Part shown: piece after piece, positions 17,976 to 27,500 of the stretch
Layout: the number at the start of each line of letters is the position of its first letter
How positions within the stretch are numbered: position 1 is the first letter of the stretch
DNA from: an uncultured Paracoccaceae bacterium
Lineage (GTDB): Bacteria; Pseudomonadota; Alphaproteobacteria; Rhodobacterales; Rhodobacteraceae
Direction of reading: 5' to 3'
NCBI GenBank assembly: GCA_947501025.1
Contig: CANMUM010000010.1
Location: 1 to 64,000 of the forward strand
DNA: 64,000 bases
Notes under the pieces: generated by a model
Databases searched by the model: none
The model's input: the letters and a program-made list of their open reading frames with translations, nothing else
Told to the model about the DNA's origin: nothing
Program-made: the position numbers and the translations under genes

Positions 17976-18542
17976 ATGATGAAGGAAGCAAATTATGGGC
18001 TTGAGACAAAGCTCATGTCTGGGCAAATGGATCAGGTCATAACTGAAGGTAATACTATATCAGGTTATGCTTCGATATTTGGATTGCCAGACCAATCAAA
18101 AGATGTGGTTCAGAAAGGTGCGTTTGAGACAGGCTTAAGCCGTCTAAAGGAACGTGGATCAAAAATTAAAATGCTTTGGCAACATGATCCATCACAGCCT
18201 ATTGGTGTTTGGGATGAGGTTTATGAAGATGAACACGGCCTTTATGTGCGTGGTTATATTCTTGAAGATGTTCCACAGGGCGCTCAAGCATTGAGTTTGA
18301 TAAGGGCAGGTGCAATTGATGGATTATCAATAGGCTATAAGACACTGATTTCCCAAAAAGATAAAATGGGTCGGCGGTTATTAAAATCTGTGGAGCTTTG
18401 GGAAGTTTCATTGGTTACCTTTCCGATGTTGCAGGATGCAAAAGTCAGTATTTCAGAAGTAAAAAATGAACAAAATGTAGTGACGGGCTTGATCGGTAAT
18501 TTGCGTGAGCTTCGTTCTAAAATTTCAAATACTCAATTTTAA
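17976..18542 (+). CDS. GTA prohead protease (g4, U35 family)
   Basis: Processes the capsid protein during maturation. HK97 prohead protease features: GYASIFGLPDQSKDVVQKGAF near the N-terminus, catalytic His in KMLWQHDPSQPIG and catalytic Ser in GAIDGLSIGYKT, then ELWEVSLVTFPML. Length 188 residues. ATG is preceded by TTAGGAGTGA. It lies directly before the capsid gene, as expected. Confidence 0.94.
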   Translation: MMKEANYGLETKLMSGQMDQVITEGNTISGYASIFGLPDQSKDVVQKGAFETGLSRLKERGSKIKMLWQHDPSQPIGVWDEVYEDEHGLYVRGYILEDVPQGAQALSLIRAGAIDGLSIGYKTLISQKDKMGRRLLKSVELWEVSLVTFPMLQDAKVSISEVKNEQNVVTGLIGNLRELRSKISNTQF

Positions 18543-18554
18543 ATGGAGAATACA

Positions 18555-19691
18555 ATGAACGACCCTGACATAAATACACTTTGTTTAGAGCTCAATCACG
18601 AAATTACAGAACTTAAATCGACATTAGCAACACAAGCGAAAGAGAAAAAGAAACAAATGCACACACATATTGAAAATCATACCCGTCCAGCATTATCTGC
18701 AAAGGCAAATACGGATGACATCCACCAAAAAGCAATTGATGCTTATGTGCGCCGCGGTGATGAAGTGGAGCTTCGAGAGGTCGCGCTGGAAGGTAAATCA
18801 ATGTCAATGAGTGTAAATGCTGACGGCGGGTTCCTTGTCGATCCGATGACTGCTGAAAAAATCACATCGGCTTTATACGGCGCTTCAAGTCTGCGCTCTG
18901 TGGCCAATGTTGTACAGGTGGAAGCATCTGCATATGATGTTTTGGTTGATCATGGTGAATTTGAAGCGGGATGGGCGGATGAAAACACACCTTCAATCGA
19001 AACGAGTAATACTCAATTTGATCGCATTTCAATCCCATTATATGAGTTATCCGCATTGCCTAAGTCTAGCCAGAGATTGCTGGACGATGCCGCATTTAAT
19101 GTTGAGGAATGGCTTGCTACACGCATTGCAGATAAATTTTCTCGCTCGGAAAGCGCTGCTTTTATTTCGGGTGATGGAATTGATAAGCCCAAGGGGTTCT
19201 TGTCGCATCAATGTGTCGAAAATGACCTTTGGGAATGGGGTAAAATCGGTATTGTGAAAACTGGCGTAAATGGTGATTTTGATGCAAGTAATCCTGCTGA
19301 CGCAATTGTTGATTTGGTTTACGCACTTCCGTCGCGCTACCGGCTTGGAGCAAATTTTGTTATGAATTCAAAAACTGCGGGCGCTGTACGTAAAATGAAA
19401 GATGCCGATGGACGTTTCCTTTGGAGTGATGGGTTGGCATCAGAAGAACCTGCTCGCTTGATGGGTTATAAAGTTCTCATTTGTGAAGATATGCCAGATA
19501 TTTCGGAAGGATCGAATGCGATCGCTTTTGGTAATTTTAGTGCAGGATATACAATCGCAGAACGCCCAGATTTACGCATACTTAGAGACCCATACTCTGC
19601 TAAACCTCATGTTCTATTTTATGCAACCAAGCGTGTTGGCGGTGATGTCAGTGACTTTGCTGCGATCAAACTGTTGAGCTTTGATACATAA
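18555..19691 (+). CDS. GTA major capsid protein (g5, HK97 fold)
   Basis: Builds the GTA head. N-terminal ~85 residues are a charged delta-domain/scaffold removed by the protease; the mature part begins near the NADGGFLVDPMTAEKI segment, followed by SRRL-like SSQRLLDDA and EFAAI-like DFAAIKLLSF at the end. An ATG at 18543 sits directly on the protease stop, but the ATG at 18555 has GGAG at 6 nt spacing and is preferred. 378 residues, intact. Confidence 0.95.
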   Translation: MNDPDINTLCLELNHEITELKSTLATQAKEKKKQMHTHIENHTRPALSAKANTDDIHQKAIDAYVRRGDEVELREVALEGKSMSMSVNADGGFLVDPMTAEKITSALYGASSLRSVANVVQVEASAYDVLVDHGEFEAGWADENTPSIETSNTQFDRISIPLYELSALPKSSQRLLDDAAFNVEEWLATRIADKFSRSESAAFISGDGIDKPKGFLSHQCVENDLWEWGKIGIVKTGVNGDFDASNPADAIVDLVYALPSRYRLGANFVMNSKTAGAVRKMKDADGRFLWSDGLASEEPARLMGYKVLICEDMPDISEGSNAIAFGNFSAGYTIAERPDLRILRDPYSAKPHVLFYATKRVGGDVSDFAAIKLLSFDT

Positions 19692-19705
19692 TTTAGAATT
19701 CGGAT

Positions 19706-19744
19706 TCCCTCACTTGTCCAGCCTCTAACCGAGTGAGTGAGGGA
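19706..19744 (+). promoter_or_regulatory. Intercistronic hairpin after the capsid gene
   Basis: A perfect 9-bp stem (TCCCTCACT / AGTGAGGGA) with a 21-nt loop lies in the only sizeable gap (80 nt) within the GTA operon, 15 nt after the capsid stop. There is no T run after it, so it may stabilise or process the capsid mRNA or partly attenuate downstream genes, and is unlikely to be a full terminator. Confidence 0.6.
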
Positions 19745-19771
19745 TGATGATAACTTTTAGAAGGATTTTAA

Positions 19772-20326
19772 ATGCATTTTGAAGATATCACTACTGTTTC
19801 AAATGCTGATTTGCCGAGCGCAGAACTTGCCGACTATCTTCAATTGCAGTCGGATGCAACGGGGGCGGTACGTCAAAATCAGCATCTCGATAGCTCATTA
19901 AAAGCAGCTTTGCATGAAGTTGAATCACGTACGGGAAGATTTTTGTTGCAAAAAAATATTGAGATCAAAACAAAATACAAACCGTGTATAAATTTTAATA
20001 TTGGCAAAGCTGATAATGTGCAAATCAATCAGGTCTATTTTGATTTGGAAGAACCGAGTTATTTGACTGAAGATGAATACATATATTTACCATCAAATTC
20101 AACCTCGAAACTTGAGATAAGCGTCCCAGCAAAAGCTGAAGATGTAGTGGTTAGGCTCTCTGTTGGCCAACAACATTGGGATGATGTTGTTGCGGACTTA
20201 AAGATGGCGGTCATAACACTCTCGGCGTATTATTATGAGCAAAGATACGACCAATCCAAATCTAATATTGGAATGCCAAAGTTAGTTGAAGCGTTGATTG
20301 AAAAACATCGTACAATAAGAATATAG
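19772..20326 (+). CDS. GTA head-tail connector (g6 adaptor)
   Basis: A 184-residue protein in the place of RcGTA g6, the gp6-like adaptor that binds under the portal. The C-terminal helix-rich part (VADLKMAVITLSAYYYEQR) fits connector proteins of the HK97 gp6 type. Coding sequence becomes noticeably more AT-rich from here than in the capsid gene. ATG preceded by AGAAGGATTTTAA. Confidence 0.82.
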   Translation: MHFEDITTVSNADLPSAELADYLQLQSDATGAVRQNQHLDSSLKAALHEVESRTGRFLLQKNIEIKTKYKPCINFNIGKADNVQINQVYFDLEEPSYLTEDEYIYLPSNSTSKLEISVPAKAEDVVVRLSVGQQHWDDVVADLKMAVITLSAYYYEQRYDQSKSNIGMPKLVEALIEKHRTIRI

Positions 20327-20338
20327 CGAGGTTATTTT

Positions 20339-20641
20339 ATGCGCTTAAAATTTTTGATGCAGCAAGCAATTGATCAAGCGGATGATTCTGGTGGGTATAG
20401 CCGCGACTGGGTTGATATGGGCTTTATTTGGGGCAAATTTAAAAACAGTTCAGGAATGTCAGGATCATACCAAGGCAGTAAACTACAATTCAAATCATAT
20501 AATGTAGATTTATTTGATGCAAATAACTCAGGAATATCAATTGGTTGGAGATTAGAATGTGAAGGCGTCAATTATGAAGTTACTCGTATTTTTAGATCAA
20601 ATAAGAACATCACACAGGTTTCATTGAGGAGTTTGAAATAA
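20339..20641 (+). CDS. GTA head-tail stopper (g7)
   Basis: A 100-residue head-closure protein of the phage head-tail adaptor family: DWVDMGFIWGKFKNSSG near the N-terminus and a C-terminal MEVTRIFRS-like strand pattern (NYEVTRIFRSNKN). It plugs the connector and links head to tail. It lies 12 nt after g6 and its stop directly precedes the start of the next gene. Confidence 0.82.
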   Translation: MRLKFLMQQAIDQADDSGGYSRDWVDMGFIWGKFKNSSGMSGSYQGSKLQFKSYNVDLFDANNSGISIGWRLECEGVNYEVTRIFRSNKNITQVSLRSLK

Positions 20642-21076
20642 ATGTCTATTGATTATCCAAATGAAATTCAAACATCTGTTTTTGAGGCTTTAAATGCGAA
20701 TGCGCAAATATATGAAAAAACTGAAGGTGCTATATTTGACCATGTTCCAACATCCCAAGATCTCCCAGAAATTTATGTTCGTATAGGCGATGAGCAAATT
20801 AAAAATAGATCATCAAAAACCAATTCAATAAGTGAAGCTATTTTTGAAATTTCAATTTTTTCACAACATCAAGGATTTATTGCAGCCAAACATTTAAGCT
20901 CATTAATCTCGCAAGAGTTGACTAAAGATAAACTCAATTTCAATAATGAAAAACTAATAGGCATCTGGTTTGTGAAATCACAGACATACCGTCTTTCAAG
21001 CGGGAATCTTAGGCAAATAAAACTTTGGTTCAAGGCGTTAATTGAAATTCCAACAACTGTAGAGGTACCATCATGA
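20642..21076 (+). CDS. GTA tail terminator (g8, DUF3168)
   Basis: A 144-residue protein in the g8 position, DUF3168 family, which caps the tail tube. Typical patterns: QTSVFEALNANAQI at the start and the central VRIGDEQIKNRSSK followed by the strand EAIFEISIFSQHQG. The coding sequence is very AT-rich by eye. The stop overlaps the g9 start by 4 nt (ATGA). Confidence 0.82.
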   Translation: MSIDYPNEIQTSVFEALNANAQIYEKTEGAIFDHVPTSQDLPEIYVRIGDEQIKNRSSKTNSISEAIFEISIFSQHQGFIAAKHLSSLISQELTKDKLNFNNEKLIGIWFVKSQTYRLSSGNLRQIKLWFKALIEIPTTVEVPS

Positions 21077-21495
21077 CAGCACAAGCAGGACAAGATGTCT
21101 TAATCCAAATTGAAATGAATGGGGTGGATGAGTTTGAGACTATTGCTGGGCTAAGGGCAAGTAAAATTTCGTTTAATGCACAGTCGGTTAACGCAACTAA
21201 TTTAAGCTCCCCTGGGCGATGGCGTGAATTGATAGAAGGTGCTGGAATCAGATCTGCAACTATTGGTGGTTCAGGCGTATTCATAGATGATGCAACTGAA
21301 GCGCGTGTTCAGCAGCAGTTTTTCGATGGAAAAACGCCTAGACTACGTATGAGATTACCAAATTTTGGCGATATTATTGGAAAATTTCAAATTACATCAA
21401 TGGAGTTTTCAGGCAATTATGATGGTGAAGCCAATTATGATTTTTCATTCACATCGGCTGGTGAGCTGACATTCACACAATTATCTTTGGTCTAG
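21073..21495 (+). CDS. GTA major tail tube protein (g9, TP901-1 type)
   Basis: Forms hexameric rings of the tail tube. Matches phage major tail proteins of the TP901-1 family: TAQAGQDVLIQIEMNG at the N-terminus, the central ATNLSSPGRWRELIEGAG and C-terminal GNYDGEANYDFSFTSAGEL. 140 residues. The ATG overlaps the g8 stop by 4 nt, indicating coupled translation. Confidence 0.92.
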   Translation: MTAQAGQDVLIQIEMNGVDEFETIAGLRASKISFNAQSVNATNLSSPGRWRELIEGAGIRSATIGGSGVFIDDATEARVQQQFFDGKTPRLRMRLPNFGDIIGKFQITSMEFSGNYDGEANYDFSFTSAGELTFTQLSLV

Positions 21496-21498
21496 TTT

Positions 21499-21819
21499 AT
21501 GTGTGCAAATCAGTATCGTGGTGAGGTTTCTCTTAACGTTAATGGTAAGCCTGCATTATTACGAATGAATTTTAATGCCATTTCTTGTTTAGAAGCAAAA
21601 ATGGGGTCGAAATCATTACCTCAGTTGATAGAGAGATTTGCGGAGCAAAAATATTCAGCTCAGGACATCATTAGTGTTCTGGAATCTGGTTATTTCGGAG
21701 CTAATCGAAAATACATGGATTTCAAAGATTCTGAAATAGATGGTGGTGTAAAGGCTGCGGCGTTCGCTGCAGTCTTGCTCTTAAAGCTTGCCTTTGATGG
21801 AGTGGAAAGTGGTTCCTAG
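21499..21819 (+). CDS. GTA tail assembly chaperone (g10, GTA-gp10)
   Basis: A 106-residue protein of the GTA-gp10 family: NQYRGEVSLNVNGKPALLRM at the start, then FNAISCLEAKMG and the VLESGYFGANRK segment. It plays the role of tail assembly chaperone alongside the next small gene, comparable to phage gpG/gpGT pairs. It starts 3 nt after g9 and overlaps the next gene by about 20-30 nt. Confidence 0.88.
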   Translation: MCANQYRGEVSLNVNGKPALLRMNFNAISCLEAKMGSKSLPQLIERFAEQKYSAQDIISVLESGYFGANRKYMDFKDSEIDGGVKAAAFAAVLLLKLAFDGVESGS

Positions 21820-22018
21820 TATACCAATTTTGAGAAGGTGCTGGCACCAATTACATTTAGGCACCGACATAGAGTTTTGGGAATTAACACCAGCAGAATT
21901 TCAATTCTTGGTTTCAATTAAATTGGGCGTGAAAAATGGTAATATTATGAACCGTACATCGTTAAGTGAACTCATAACTAAATTTCAGCAAGCTGATGGA
22001 GACAGTAAAGATGGATGA
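21797..22018 (+). CDS. GTA small tail chaperone (g10.1)
   Basis: A 73-residue protein carrying FWELTPAEFQFLVSIKLG, the core of the phage tail assembly chaperone family found after g10 in GTA clusters. The start is uncertain: the frame is open from a TTG at 21788, and the first ATG is at 21797. Either way it overlaps g10 in another frame. Its stop overlaps the tape-measure gene start (ATGGATGA). Confidence 0.75.
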   Translation: MEWKVVPSIPILRRCWHQLHLGTDIEFWELTPAEFQFLVSIKLGVKNGNIMNRTSLSELITKFQQADGDSKDG

Positions 22019-22634
22019 TCTATTACAGAGCGTTGATGAACTGAATGAACTTTTTTCAAGCTTATCAAATGGTGCTGGTTCTTTATCAATTGATCTCAGG
22101 GACCTTAAAGAAGAATTCCAATCTGCAAGCCAGACAAGCGAATTACTTTCAAAAACGTTATCAAAAGATATATCCACGGCAATGAAAAGTGTGATTATTG
22201 ACGGTGGTAGTTTAAGCGATACATTTGGTAATTTAGCACTTTCTATAGCTAAGAATACGATGAATTCATCTATTGGGCCTTTGGTTGATACATTTTCGGG
22301 TTGGGCTGGCTCAACAATTGCAGCAAGTTTGCCTTTTGGTAGTGGAGCTGGTGGTGCGGGAGGTCAAGTTCAGGCTTTTGCAAAGGGTGGTGTTGTGAAT
22401 TCGCCAACCCATTTTCCAATGGGAGGTGGGGTAGGTCTTATGGGGGAAGCAGGGCCAGAGGCCATTATGCCGCTAACTCGAGGCCCAGATGGTAAGCTTG
22501 GTGTCGCATCTGAATCTGGAGGGCGTTCAGTTAATATAGTGATGAATATTACAACGAATGATGCCAATAGTTTCAAGCAGTCACAAAATCAAATCACTTC
22601 AAAGTTGAAGCGTACTCTCAATCAATTGGGCTAA
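22011..22634 (+). CDS. GTA tail tape measure protein (g11)
   Basis: Sets tail length. 207 residues, short as is usual for GTA tails. An N-terminal helical half (SVDELNELFSSLSNGAGS) is followed by a hydrophobic, Gly-rich central region (SGWAGSTIAASLPFGSGAGG) and the tape-measure C-terminal signature AFAKGGVVNSPTHFPMGGG, GEAGPEAIMPLTRGPDGKLG. ATG at 21996 would add 5 residues; 22011 is chosen because it overlaps the previous stop with a GGAG site. Confidence 0.9.
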   Translation: MDDLLQSVDELNELFSSLSNGAGSLSIDLRDLKEEFQSASQTSELLSKTLSKDISTAMKSVIIDGGSLSDTFGNLALSIAKNTMNSSIGPLVDTFSGWAGSTIAASLPFGSGAGGAGGQVQAFAKGGVVNSPTHFPMGGGVGLMGEAGPEAIMPLTRGPDGKLGVASESGGRSVNIVMNITTNDANSFKQSQNQITSKLKRTLNQLG

Positions 22635-22653
22635 GTTTTTTTGAAAGGGCAAT

Positions 22654-23283
22654 ATGAAGTTTCATGAAATTAGATTTCCTGAAGATATTTCGTTTGGTGC
22701 CGAAGGTGGACCAGAGCGTAGATCTGAAATTGTACAACTTGCAAATGGAAGAGAACATATAAACTCTCCATGGGATAATTCCATCCGAAAATACAATGTA
22801 TCAACGGGTGTAAAATCAATTGATCAATTAAGCCAAATTATTGACTTTTTTGAATTTTGCAATGGATCTGAAATCGGGTTTAGATGGAAGGATTGGACGG
22901 ATTTTAAAAGTTCAATTCCTATTGAAACCCCTTCATCGCTAGATCAATTAATCGGAGTTGGTGATGGGATAAAGTCAAAATTTCAGTTGACCAAACAATA
23001 TGGATTTGGAGAATATGCGTATTTGCGAAAAATTACAAAACCAAAAGAGAGAAGCATTTTGATAGCCGTTGATGAGAATCTTGTGCAAGAGATGGATGAC
23101 TTTACAGTTGATTATCAAACAGGTTTAGTTGTTTTTCAAAATCCGCCAAGTGAGGGCGCTTCAATAACAGCTGGTTTTGAGTTTGATGTGCCCGTTCGTT
23201 TTGATGTTGACACAATATCAATTTCATTAACGCATTTTGATGCCGGTGAAATACAAAATATCGATGTGAAGGAGCTGATTTGA
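22654..23283 (+). CDS. GTA distal tail protein (g12, DUF2460)
   Basis: DUF2460 protein of 209 residues that joins tube and baseplate. Motifs: FHEIRFPEDISFGAEGGPER at the start, GREHINSPWDNSIRKYNVST and FCNGSEIGFRWKDWTDFKSS, the last being highly characteristic of the family. Stop overlaps the g13 start by 1 nt (TGATG). Ribosome site GAAAGGGC lies before the ATG. Confidence 0.93.
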   Translation: MKFHEIRFPEDISFGAEGGPERRSEIVQLANGREHINSPWDNSIRKYNVSTGVKSIDQLSQIIDFFEFCNGSEIGFRWKDWTDFKSSIPIETPSSLDQLIGVGDGIKSKFQLTKQYGFGEYAYLRKITKPKERSILIAVDENLVQEMDDFTVDYQTGLVVFQNPPSEGASITAGFEFDVPVRFDVDTISISLTHFDAGEIQNIDVKELI

Positions 23284-24107
23284 TGGGTGCCGAATTGAAA
23301 ACATCACTTGCAAGGTGCTGGAAAATTTTACGTAGCGATGGCCAATCATTTTGTTTTACAGATCATAACGAAGATATTATGTTTGATAATGACACATACA
23401 GCTCTGTTTCTCCATTGAACATGAGTTCACTGGAAAAAAATATTGGCTTAGATACCGATAATGTAGAAATTTCAGGAACATTTCATCATGAAAGTATAGT
23501 TGAAACAGATATTGAAAATGGTCTTTTTGATCAAGCTAAAATTGTGGTATTTGAATTTGATTGGGTTTTAAAAACTAAGAATCGCGTTTTATTCCAAGGT
23601 CTATTTTCATCTTATTCTTATGGGGATGATCGATTTAGTGTGGAGGCGCAATCTGCATTTGGTAAGCTTGGCCATGTTTTTGGAAGAGGTTTTCATTTGA
23701 CATGCGATGCAGATCTTGGTGATGAGAATTGTGGAATTGATATAAATTTACCAAGTTATAAATTTACTCCAAATATTATAAAATTTTTAGAAAACGGAAT
23801 CGAAATTTCGAGTATAGTGGGTATAGCTGAGGGGCGCTTCCAGAATGGTACAGCAGAATTAATTGCAAATGAACGGGTGATTTCTAAGTTATCGATTAAG
23901 TCAGATGTCCTCACGGAGGAAACACGCCAAATTACTTTCTGGAATAATTTGAACTCAAATCAAACAGCAGCCGATAATATTAATTTATATATTGGTTGCG
24001 ATAAGTCTATAGATTGTTGTTGCCAGAAATTTGGCAATGCTATTAATTTTAGAGGGTTCCCAAATATTCCAAATGATGACTGGATTAATGTGCAACAAGA
24101 CAATTGA
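23283..24107 (+). CDS. GTA baseplate hub protein (g13, DUF2163)
   Basis: DUF2163 hub protein, 274 residues. Motifs: CWKILRSDGQSFCFTDHNED near the start, FGRGFHLTCDADLGDENCGI in the middle, and the cysteine-rich C-terminus YIGCDKSIDCCCQKFGNAI, where several Cys probably bind a metal cluster or zinc (an iron-sulfur cluster was described for RcGTA hub proteins, from memory). A TTG one codon upstream exists, but the ATG overlapping the g12 stop is preferred. Confidence 0.92.
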   Translation: MGAELKTSLARCWKILRSDGQSFCFTDHNEDIMFDNDTYSSVSPLNMSSLEKNIGLDTDNVEISGTFHHESIVETDIENGLFDQAKIVVFEFDWVLKTKNRVLFQGLFSSYSYGDDRFSVEAQSAFGKLGHVFGRGFHLTCDADLGDENCGIDINLPSYKFTPNIIKFLENGIEISSIVGIAEGRFQNGTAELIANERVISKLSIKSDVLTEETRQITFWNNLNSNQTAADNINLYIGCDKSIDCCCQKFGNAINFRGFPNIPNDDWINVQQDN

Positions 24108-24547
24108 ATTTTTCTTCTAAATTTGGTGATCGTCTGGTTTCTGAAGCTATGTCTTGGAAGGGGACACCATTTTTTCATAATGCGCGGAAAAAGGGTATTG
24201 GGGCAGATTGTTTAGGTCTGGTGTTGGGAGCATGGGAAATGGTGAATAATACACATTATGATTATGAACTGGATTATGCCGCACCGCCTAATCTTCAATT
24301 AAACCACAAAAATATTGAAATGAGTTTTGATGATATCTCAAAGAGAATTCCGATTTCGAAAAGAAAAAATGGTGATGTTATTTGCTGCCAACTATCAAAA
24401 CAACAATTTCATTTGTCTTTTTATACGCAAAAAAATGAAATTGAAATGCTTGTGCATTCTAGAGTGAAATTAGGCGTCGTAGAAGAATCCTATTCGCAGT
24501 TTTGGAAGTCAAAAACATTTAAAATGTTTCGACTAATGGAGGTTTAA
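24104..24547 (+). CDS. GTA tail peptidase (g14, NlpC/P60)
   Basis: NlpC/P60-type cell-wall peptidase of the tail tip, probably opening peptidoglycan of the recipient. Catalytic Cys36 lies in KGIGADCLGLVLGAWE; the partner His is probably in the later FHLSFYTQ or LVHSRVK strands. 147 residues. The start is TTG overlapping the g13 stop (TTGA); no ATG lies near, and MSWKGTPF at residue 16 is already inside the conserved region. Confidence 0.9.
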   Translation: MNFSSKFGDRLVSEAMSWKGTPFFHNARKKGIGADCLGLVLGAWEMVNNTHYDYELDYAAPPNLQLNHKNIEMSFDDISKRIPISKRKNGDVICCQLSKQQFHLSFYTQKNEIEMLVHSRVKLGVVEESYSQFWKSKTFKMFRLMEV

Positions 24548-24548
24548 T

Positions 24549-27500
24549 TTGGCAAGTTTAGCATTTTCGGCCATTGGTTCAAGTATAGGTGGCTCACTTT
24601 TAGGTGGTGTCTTAGGTAATACTATTGGGGCCTCATTGGGTAAGGCCGCTGGAGCTTACCTTGGAAATCGTGTTGACCAAATGTTGTTTGGATCAGATAT
24701 GGAGCCTACAAAATCCGATCCACGCGAAAAACTTAGATTTACGAATTCTTATATAGGAAAATCTGTACCGCAAGTATATGGAAGAAGTCGGCTCGCAGGA
24801 CAGATTATTTGGGCCAAGCAGATAATTGCAAAAGCAAATAAAGAAACAGGCTATGATTATTTTTCTAGTTTTGCCGTGGCCTTATGTGAAGGCGAGGTTC
24901 ACCGCATAGGCCGTATCTGGGCGAATAACCAAATCGTAAACATGGATACATCAACATATAGATTCTATTCTGGTTCAAATAGACAAGAACAAGATCCGCT
25001 AATTTTAGATGATCTCGGTGAATATAGAACACCTGCTTTTAGGGGGGTGTGCTATATTGTTTTTGATAATTTAGACCTTGCGCCATTTGGCAATAGTATA
25101 CCTAATTTTGAGTTTGAAGTTTTTAGGCACTCAAAAAATAAAGCTCATTTGGAAATGAAGGATCACGTAACCGCGGTGTCGATCATACCTGGCACAGGTG
25201 AGTATGCACTTGAAAGTGAAAAAGTTGAAATCGATCAAGGCTATGGAGAAGGCTCTGTAGTGAATGTGCACAGGGCGGGCTCATTAACAGATTTTGATCA
25301 TGCTATCGAGCAACTGCAGACAGATTCACCAAATGTACAATCATCCTCACTTGTAGTTAGTTGGTTCGGTGATGATTTGAGATGTGCGCATTGTCAAATT
25401 ATGCCTAAGGTTGAGCAAGTGGACTATGACGCAAATTTGCCTTGGAGTGTGAATGGAATTTCGCGTGAAGAGGCTTCAGTTGTCTCAAGATTAGAGGGCA
25501 ATTCTGTTTATGGAGGAACACCTTCAGATTCATCTGTAGTCAATGCCATACAAAAACTGAAAGATGCTGACATAGAAGTGATGTTTTATCCTTTTGTTTT
25601 GATGGATATTCCAGGTGATAATTTATTACAAGATCCATGGAAAACAATCGGGTTTCAGGAGGCAAATCCTTGGCGTGGGCGCATTACAACGTCAAAAGCT
25701 CCAGGGATTGCTTCAAGTACAGATGGTACTGAGAATGCTCAATCTGAGATTGACGCTTTTTTTGGTAATGCGTCAGTCGCTGATTTTTCATCAAGTGCTG
25801 GAAATATATCCTATAATGGAGAGCAAATATGGGGTTACCGTAGATTCATTTTGCATTACGCACATTTATGCGCTTTAGCTGGAGGTGTAGCTGAGTTTAT
25901 TATTGGGTCTGAATTTGTTGGCCTCTCAACAGTAAGAGATCACCAAAATAAATTCCCATTTGTTCAACATTTAATAGATTTGGCAGCCGATGTAAGGGTT
26001 GTTTTAGGTTCTGGCACCAAAATTAGTTATGCTGCTGATTGGTCTGAATATTTTGGATATCATCCACAGCAAGAACCCGGAGCCGCTTATTTTCACTTGG
26101 ATGATTTATGGTCAGATTCAAATATTGATTTTGTTGGTATAGATAATTACATGCCGATCTCTGATTGGAGGCATGGTGCCGACCATACAGATTTAGCGTT
26201 CGGCTCTATATATAATATAGACTATCTCAAATCGAATATTCTCGGTGGCGAAGGTTATGATTGGTTCTATGCTAGTCAGGAAGATCGTGACAATCAAATC
26301 AGAACTCCTATAACTGATGGGCGTGGCGAGCCATGGGTATGGCGAAATAAGGATATTCAGAACTGGTGGTCACAACCACATTACAACCGGCCCAATGGAG
26401 TGCGTGAAAGCACGCCTACAAATTGGAAACCCTATTCAAAGCCAATACGCTTTACAGAATATGGCGCGGCGGCAATTGATCTCTCTACAAATCAACCCAA
26501 TAAGTTTTTAGATCTTCACTCTTCGGAATCAAGTCTTCCATATTATTCAGACGCATCTCAAGATAGCTATATTCAGTCATGTTACACGAGAGCATTTAAT
26601 GAATTTTGGAATGATAAAAACAACAACCCAATATCACCAATTGACGGCAGACAAATGGTGGAATCTGATAAATCATATTGTTGGACTTGGGATGCAAGGC
26701 CTTGGCCAGAATTTCCAACCCGAACGGATGTTTGGGCAGATGGGGCGGTATTCGCAAAGGGCCACTGGCTCTCATCTCGTGTGAATTCAGTGAGTTTGGC
26801 AAATGTAATATTTGAGATTTGTTTTCAAGCTGGGTTTCGAGATATTGATGTTTCTAAACTATATGGTTTTGTCGATGGAATAATGTTCGCGGGTGATGAA
26901 ACAGCCAGGGAAAAAATTGAAACGCTTATGCGGGCCTATCAATTTGATACATTCACTCGAGATGGTGTTATCACGTTCAAAAGCCGTGATTTTGTAAATT
27001 ATCGGGTTGTAGATGAAGAATTATTTGTAAGCACTGGTGATGGGAAAACTGTTACCACGAATTTTGCGAATCCTAATAAAAGGAGCGGGCGATTCGAACT
27101 TCATTATATTGATGGTCAAGGCGGGTATTTGCCTGCCACCGTTCAGTCATATGTCGCGGAACGAAACTCAGATGATAGAATAATGTTTAATCTACCAGTC
27201 GTCTTGTCACAACAAACGGCAAAAGATCTTTTGGAATATTATGTATGGCAAAGTCGGCAAAGTGAAGAAAAAATTCATTTTAATATCGCAAAAATTGGTC
27301 GGCCATATAATGTGGGAGACATTATAAATTTGCCTGAAAGCAAGGGGCGCAAATTATTTAGGATTGATAGAATTATGGAATCTCTTTTTCTAGAAATTGA
27401 AGCGACATGCTTAGAAGCATATGAACTCAAATCAACAGAAGCTGTTGAGGAATATAAACAAGTTACCCTTTCACAGCCGAGATCTGTTTACGCACAATAT

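Noticed and set aside
21788-21819. Programmed frameshift fusing g10 and g10.1, as in phage gpG/gpGT
   Set aside because: The genes overlap, but no slippery sequence was recognised and GTA clusters usually carry them as separate genes.
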